The translations under genes were made by a program, and so were the position numbers. From Saposhnikovia divaricata (lineage: Eukaryota; Streptophyta; Magnoliopsida; Apiales; Apiaceae): 64,000 nucleotides of DNA. The stretch's first letter is position 1, and each line of letters starts with the position of its first letter. The stretch is taken from assembly GCA_036435485.1 (NCBI GenBank), contig CM071600.1, forward strand, positions 114,630,046 through 114,694,045, read 5' to 3'. Under the pieces are notes generated by a model. That model was not told the origin of the DNA, did no database searches, and worked only from the letters and a program-made list of their open reading frames with translations. Positions 59,571-64,000 of the stretch are shown piece by piece.

Positions 59571-62500
59571 GGTAAAAAGAAAAATGTGTTAGTCATGGAT
59601 AGTGGATGCTCTGTGCATATGACGGGAAACAAAACCTTGCTATCAGAATTTGAGGAGAAAGCTGGCCCAACAGTGTCTTATGGAGATGGCAACATTGGAT
59701 AAACTTTGGGATATGGCAATATAATCATTGGAAATGTCATCATTGAAAAAGTAGCTCTGGTGAACGGACTCAAACACAATCTGCTAAGTGTGAGTCAAAT
59801 CACAGACAGAGGTTATCATGTCGACTTCAATGATACTCACTTTGAAGTGATCAGTAAAACATCTTGAAGGATTGTCTTGACTGGTCAAAGACGTGGTAAC
59901 ATTTATGAAGCCAATGTCTACACCAATACTGATGGTCTCTCAACATGTCTCATCAGTAAAGCAACAGTAGATGAAAGTTGGAATTGGCACAAGAAGCTTT
60001 CTCATCTCAACTTCAACAATATCAATGAGTTGGTTAAGAAAGATTTGGTAAGAGGATTACCAAAGGCGTTATATACTCCTAATGGATTCTGTGATGCTTG
60101 TCAGAAGGCTAAACAGAGAAGGACATCATTCAAGAGTAAATCTGAATCCTAAATTGATGAACCATATCACATGTTACATCTTGGCTTGTTTGGACCAGTC
60201 AACGTTATGTCCATCAGTAAGAAAAGGTATATTCTAGTCATTGTTGATGAATATACTAGATTTACCTGGGTGAATTTTCTACACATAAAAGATGAAACTG
60301 CAGAGATACTTTTGGACCATGTAAGACTCATCGAAACTGGCACAAAGTACAAAGTCAAGATTCTAAGAAGTGATAATGGAACTGAATTCAAGAATTCAGT
60401 AATGGAAGAGTTCTGCAAATACAAAGGAATAGTTCAACAATTCTCTGCTCCTGGCACACCCCAGCAAAATGGAGTAGTTGAAAGAAAGAACAGAACTCTT
60501 ATTGAAGCTGGCAGAACAATGTTGGAGGAAGCAAAACTACCTACATATTTCTGGGCAGAAGCAGTCAGCACAGCATGCTACACTCAGAACATTACTCTAA
60601 TCAACAGACACGGTGTCACTCCTTATCAAATGATTAAAGAGAAGAAGCCGAGTCTGAAACATTTGCATGTGTTTGGTTACAAATGCTTTGTTCTTAGACC
60701 TCATCCTGAACAGCTAGGAAAATTTGAAACCAAAGCTGATGAGGGCATTTTTATTGGTTATCCAACTTCAAGAGCCTTTAAAGTATATAATCTAAGAACA
60801 AGGATAGTCATGGAGTCTATCAATGTTTCTTTTGATGATAAGAAGATAACAGGAATTGTTGAAGACTCGCATGACAGTTTGATCTTTTCGAATGAAGCTA
60901 CCAAGAATTTTGATGAAGTAATGTCAGATACTGATACACCATCAGATCCTGATGATCGATCAATGCCTAATGAAACAACAATTACTGATGATTCAAATAA
61001 TGCAAATGTTGAGGGGGAGCAACAGCAAAATACCATCAGTACTGAAACACTCAAACATCAGGAGGAGAATCATCAGAAACAGATTCAAGTGATAATCCTG
61101 ACAGCACTTCAGGAGGAGATAGCACTATCTCAGGGGGAGCTTCTAATAATTCTAGTTCTTTTGAAGATAACACCAATCAAGGGGGAGCATCCAACTCAAG
61201 AAATGATTTACCATCAGCAAGGAAATGGACCAAAAGCCATACTCCTGATTTAATTATTGGGAATCCTGATGCAGGTGTTAAAACCAGAAGTGCAACACAA
61301 AATGAATGTCTCTATAATAATTTTCTGTCAAAGGAGGAGCCTAAAAAGGTTGAGGATGCACTCAAGGATGCTGATTGGGTTACAGCAATGCAAGAAGAAC
61401 TGAATGAATTTAAAAGAAATGAAGTCTGGAAACTAGTACCAAGACCAAAAGGTAGATCAATTGTTGGTACAAAGTGGGTGTTCAGAAACAAGACAGATTC
61501 AGATGGCACTATTGTGAGAAATAAAGCAAGACTAGTTGCAAAGGGGTACTCTCAACAGGAAGGAATAGACTATGATGAAACTTTTGCTCCTGTTGCAAGG
61601 CTAGAAGCTATCAGAATTTTTCTGGCATATGCAGCCCATAAGCAATTCAAAGTTTTCCAGATGGATGTTAAAAGTGCTTTTCTGAATGGAGAATTGGAAG
61701 AGGAGGTATATGTTGAACAACCTCCTGGTTTCATTGATCCTAAATTTCCAGATCATGTCTATAGATTGGATAAAGCAAGCTCCAAGAGCCTGGTATGAAA
61801 CACTAGCTCAATTCTTACTGGAAAGTGGTTTCAAAAGAGGTACAATTGATAAAACCTTATTTTATTTGAATCATGGGAAGAACTTGCTGTTAGTTCAGAT
61901 TTATGTTGATTATATCATTTTTGGGTCAACTAACCCCAAATTGTGTGAGAAATTTTCAAAACTGATGCAGTCTAGATATCAAATGAGCATGATGGGAGAA
62001 ATGAGCTATTTCTTAGGTCTGCAAGTTAAACAGACTGATGATGGAATTTTTATCAATCAGTCAAAGTACACAAAGAATCTATTGAAGAAGTTTAATATGC
62101 AAGACAGTTTTACTGCTACAACTCCCATAGCTACAACTACAAAGCTTGATCCTGATCAAGGTATTGAGGTAGATGTAACTAACTACAGAGGTATGATAGG
62201 CTCACTTTTGTATCTAACAGCCAGCAGACCAGATATCATGTATGCAACCTGTCCATGTGCAAGATTTCAGGCGAACCCCAGAGAACCACATCTCATTGCT
62301 GTTAAAAGGATTTTCAGATACTTGAAAGGCACTCCATCACTTGGCCTTTGGTATGCTAGAGAGTCTGACTTTAATCTATGTGGTTACTTAGATGCTGATT
62401 TTGCAGGATGCGAAATAGACAGGAAAAGTACTTCAGGCAGTTGTCAGTTTCTTGGAGGAAGACTAGTTTCTTGGTTTAGTAAAAAGCAAAAGTCTATATC

Positions 62501-62848
62501 CACGTCAACTGCAGAAGCTGAGTACATAGCTGCAGGAAGCTGTTGTGCTCAGATCATGTGGATGAGGAATCAGCTAATGGACTATGGTTTGTCATATTAA
62601 AAAATACCTATTTATTGTGATAACCGAGTGCTATTGCTATGACAAGAAATCCAGTTCAGCATTCTCTTACTAAGCATATCAGTATAAGATATCATTTCAT
62701 AAGAGAACAAGTATTGGAAGGGACAATCGAACTCCACTTTGTTCCTACTGATCAACAGCTAGCTGATATATTCACCAAGCCACTACCTGAAGCTACTTTT
62801 ACAAAATTGGTGAATGAATTAGGAATGGTAAACTATGAAAGTTTCTGA
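59571..62848 (+). pseudogene. Element C pol: protease to RNase H, heavily mutated
   Basis: Protease VMDSGCSVHMTGN (from about 59595). Stops at 59699 (TAA), 59865 (TGA) and 60150-60152 (TAA) break protease and pre-integrase. The integrase core 60171-61253 keeps RSDNGTEF and [13 protein letters not shown], but the first catalytic Asp is Gly (HLGLFGPVN instead of HMDLFGPVN). RT begins near 61388 ([25 protein letters not shown]); a deletion of about 17 bases near 61775 shifts the frame. The active site reads YVDYIIFGS, so a catalytic Asp is Tyr. RNase H keeps DADFAGCEIDRKSTSG, loses part around 62600-62640, and ends [10 protein letters not shown] with a stop at 62848. Confidence 0.88.
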
Positions 62849-62898
62849 GAACATGGGGAGACAAAATACTGATGAGTGTCAGATCCTGATGCATGTCT

Positions 62899-62966
62899 AA
62901 TACTGACGAAAAGTCAATACTGACGAAAAGTCAATCCTGACGAAAAGTCAATCCTGACGTCAGTCA
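62899..62966 (+). repeat. 17-base tandem repeat with TGACG motifs, four copies
   Basis: AATACTGACGAAAAGTC at 62899, 62916 and (with one change) 62933, then a diverged fourth copy ending in TGACGTCA (62955-62962), the same palindrome found in the C LTR at 24133-24140. TGACG is the core bound by plant TGA/bZIP factors. Confidence 0.8.
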
Positions 62967-63387
62967 AACATCAGATCATGATGAAATGGTTTGGTTATCA
63001 GTACAATATATATACTACAAGTAATCCCTAATTGTTCTGTTCCTGATTTAACTGTGGTTATTGTTGATGAATTTGTTACTTACATGATTACTTTAATTAG
63101 TTTTCATTTTCTTTGATTTAATTCTTTGAAGAATAATTCATAAACATAAAATTTGCAGAACACATTGAATAAGATTAGAGAAACAGGATTTTTCATTGAT
63201 AATAAGAAAGAGATTACATGCAAGTATTACATCTTTTTATTCTCTCTATCTACTAATCTATTCAACAGGAAAATAAAAAAAGTGAAGTCCAAACCACTCC
63301 ATTGTTAGCAGCCATCCCAGATCCCATCTTTGCCACTTTGTTTGGGTGAAAGTTGAAGGGATAAGGTTATTTTTGCTGATATATTCA
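62967..63387. other. AT-rich stretch without a recognised gene
   Basis: Probably 3' internal sequence of element C. No second copy of the C LTR start is seen. It may hold the 3' UTR of the minus-strand ORF at 63388-63645. Confidence 0.4.
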
Positions 63388-63645
63388 TTAACAATGGTTG
63401 GTGGTGTTGGATGAGGATGCCTTAGAGGAAAGCCATGTTAATGTTGCTTGAAGAGCAGCATCAATGTCGATCACTCTTGCAGGCTTTTCTCTCTCGATTT
63501 CTTCAAGACTGGCATCCATCTGCAGCCACAGAGTTTCAAGCTGCCTTTCCCAGTCAAAGGCATCAAACTCTTCACGAGTATAACTGAAGATATCTCTGTT
63601 TTCTACGAGATGGAGATTCTTTTCCTTGATGGTAATGTTTGACAT
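63388..63645 (-). CDS. Small unrecognised ORF, 85 codons, with promoter-like upstream sequence
   Basis: Minus-strand ATG in a favourable plant context (AACAATGTC). The predicted product is acidic with two amphipathic-looking helices (FDWERQLETLWLQMDASLEE and ARVIDIDAALQATLTWLSSK). I recognise no family. Upstream on the minus strand a CTCTATTTAA sequence (63730-63739) lies about 85 bases before the ATG, and the interval is C/T/A-rich like a plant 5' UTR. It could be a genuine small gene, an antisense ORF carried by element C, or chance. The plus-strand ORF overlapping it (63448-63642) looks like a shadow. Confidence 0.4.
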   Translation of the reverse strand: MSNITIKEKNLHLVENRDIFSYTREEFDAFDWERQLETLWLQMDASLEEIEREKPARVIDIDAALQATLTWLSSKASSSNTTNHC

Positions 63646-63729
63646 TGTTTAACGGTGTGTTGTGTGAAGGGTTTTTGATTTTCAGGAGAGAATGAAGGAT
63701 TAAAGGGATAGTGAACAAGTCTCTAGGCG

Positions 63730-63739
63730 TTAAATAGAG
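63730..63739 (-). promoter_or_regulatory. TATA-like box for the small minus-strand ORF
   Basis: Minus strand CTCTATTTAA. Spacing to the ATG allows a leader of roughly 55 bases. Confidence 0.35.
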
Positions 63740-64000
63740 ATGGGGAGTAACGAAGTACTACAATGCTTCGTATTCTGGTTTTTAATGGTTCCAGGTATTT
63801 TAAGAAAGTGTTATTTGTTTTTACTTTAAAAACAAATATTTTATTGTTATATTCACAAATGCACTTCTTAAAATTACGAGCGCGTGTATTTCACTCACTG
63901 ATACATATAGATACACAACGTGTCATATACGGTTAACACCACTCTCTCACGTCACACAAATCGATTACTGACACCTGTTTTGAGAAATTATTAGTTGTCT
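63740..64000. other. No feature recognised
   Basis: AT-rich sequence with no ORF and no match to any LTR in this window. Confidence 0.4.

Larger units (their letters stand above)
24075..62848 (+). mobile_element. Element C: old SIRE/Maximus-like Ty1-copia element, host of the nested insertions
   Basis: The 5' LTR (24075-24577), iMet-type primer site, gag with zinc knuckles, and protease, integrase, RT and RNase H in copia order can be followed across two large insertions: D between 25210 and 53510, and F between 54454 and 58740. Each is flanked by an exact 5-base duplication, and the coding frame resumes after each. No second copy of the LTR start TGTTAGATATTG is seen before 64000. So the 3' LTR is either beyond the window, with more 3' internal sequence in 62849-64000, or lost. 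Multiple stops, a 17-base deletion and altered catalytic residues mark it as dead. Confidence 0.85.

Overview
The window is plant nuclear DNA made almost entirely of nested transposable elements; I recognise no host gene with confidence. Ty1/copia elements of the SIRE/Maximus type, Ty3/gypsy elements of the Tat type (second RNase H, antisense intron-containing ORF) and very long chromovirus-like LTRs point to a flowering plant, probably a eudicot with a large, repeat-rich genome. An asterid or campanulid host is only a guess, based on the style of the SIRE 3' ORF. No tRNA, rRNA or CRISPR array is visible.

Left third (1-23887). Two copies of one gypsy-like family with giant LTRs lie head to head. 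Element A (minus strand, 1-11782) has a complete 4.7 kb 5' LTR, an iMet-type primer site, a 5.6 kb internal region without intact genes, and a 3' LTR cut by the window start. Element B (plus strand, 11783-23887) has a 5.1 kb 3' LTR and only the last 1762 bases of its 5' LTR, because A inserted there (target duplication probably TTACT). Both copies carry the same lesions in a fossil reverse transcriptase, yet their LTRs are nearly identical. This is the pattern of a non-autonomous, LARD-like family moved in trans.

Right two thirds (24075-64000). The host of the nest is element C, an old SIRE-like copia element on the plus strand with its 5' LTR at 24075-24577. Its gag is split twice. Element D (25211-53509, minus strand, Tat-type gypsy, TSD AGTAT) is one insertion and F (54455-58739, solo LTR, TSD TCTAG) is the other. 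D itself received E (49720-53031, solo LTR, TSD TAGGG) in its 5' LTR and G (35063-49386, plus-strand SIRE copia, TSD ACGTG) in its gag. G received H (39279-40387, hAT-like non-autonomous DNA transposon, TSD CCCACACT) in its pol. The visible nesting order is C, then D, then G, then H.

Most gag-pol genes are broken. C has stops, deletions and lost catalytic residues. D has at least two amber codons and several frameshifts. G has two stops in gag and H in pol. Two reading frames are conspicuously open: a three-exon antisense gene in D (27272-29187, 585 codons) with its own TATA box, and the 1341-codon 3' ORF of G (43949-47974). The G LTR and the stretch just before the 3' ORF each carry seven exact copies of the same octamer, TTCGAGAA or its complement, upstream of a TATA box. 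This suggests the 3' ORF has its own internal promoter, controlled like the LTR. All statements rest on reading by eye; no database search or alignment was run.
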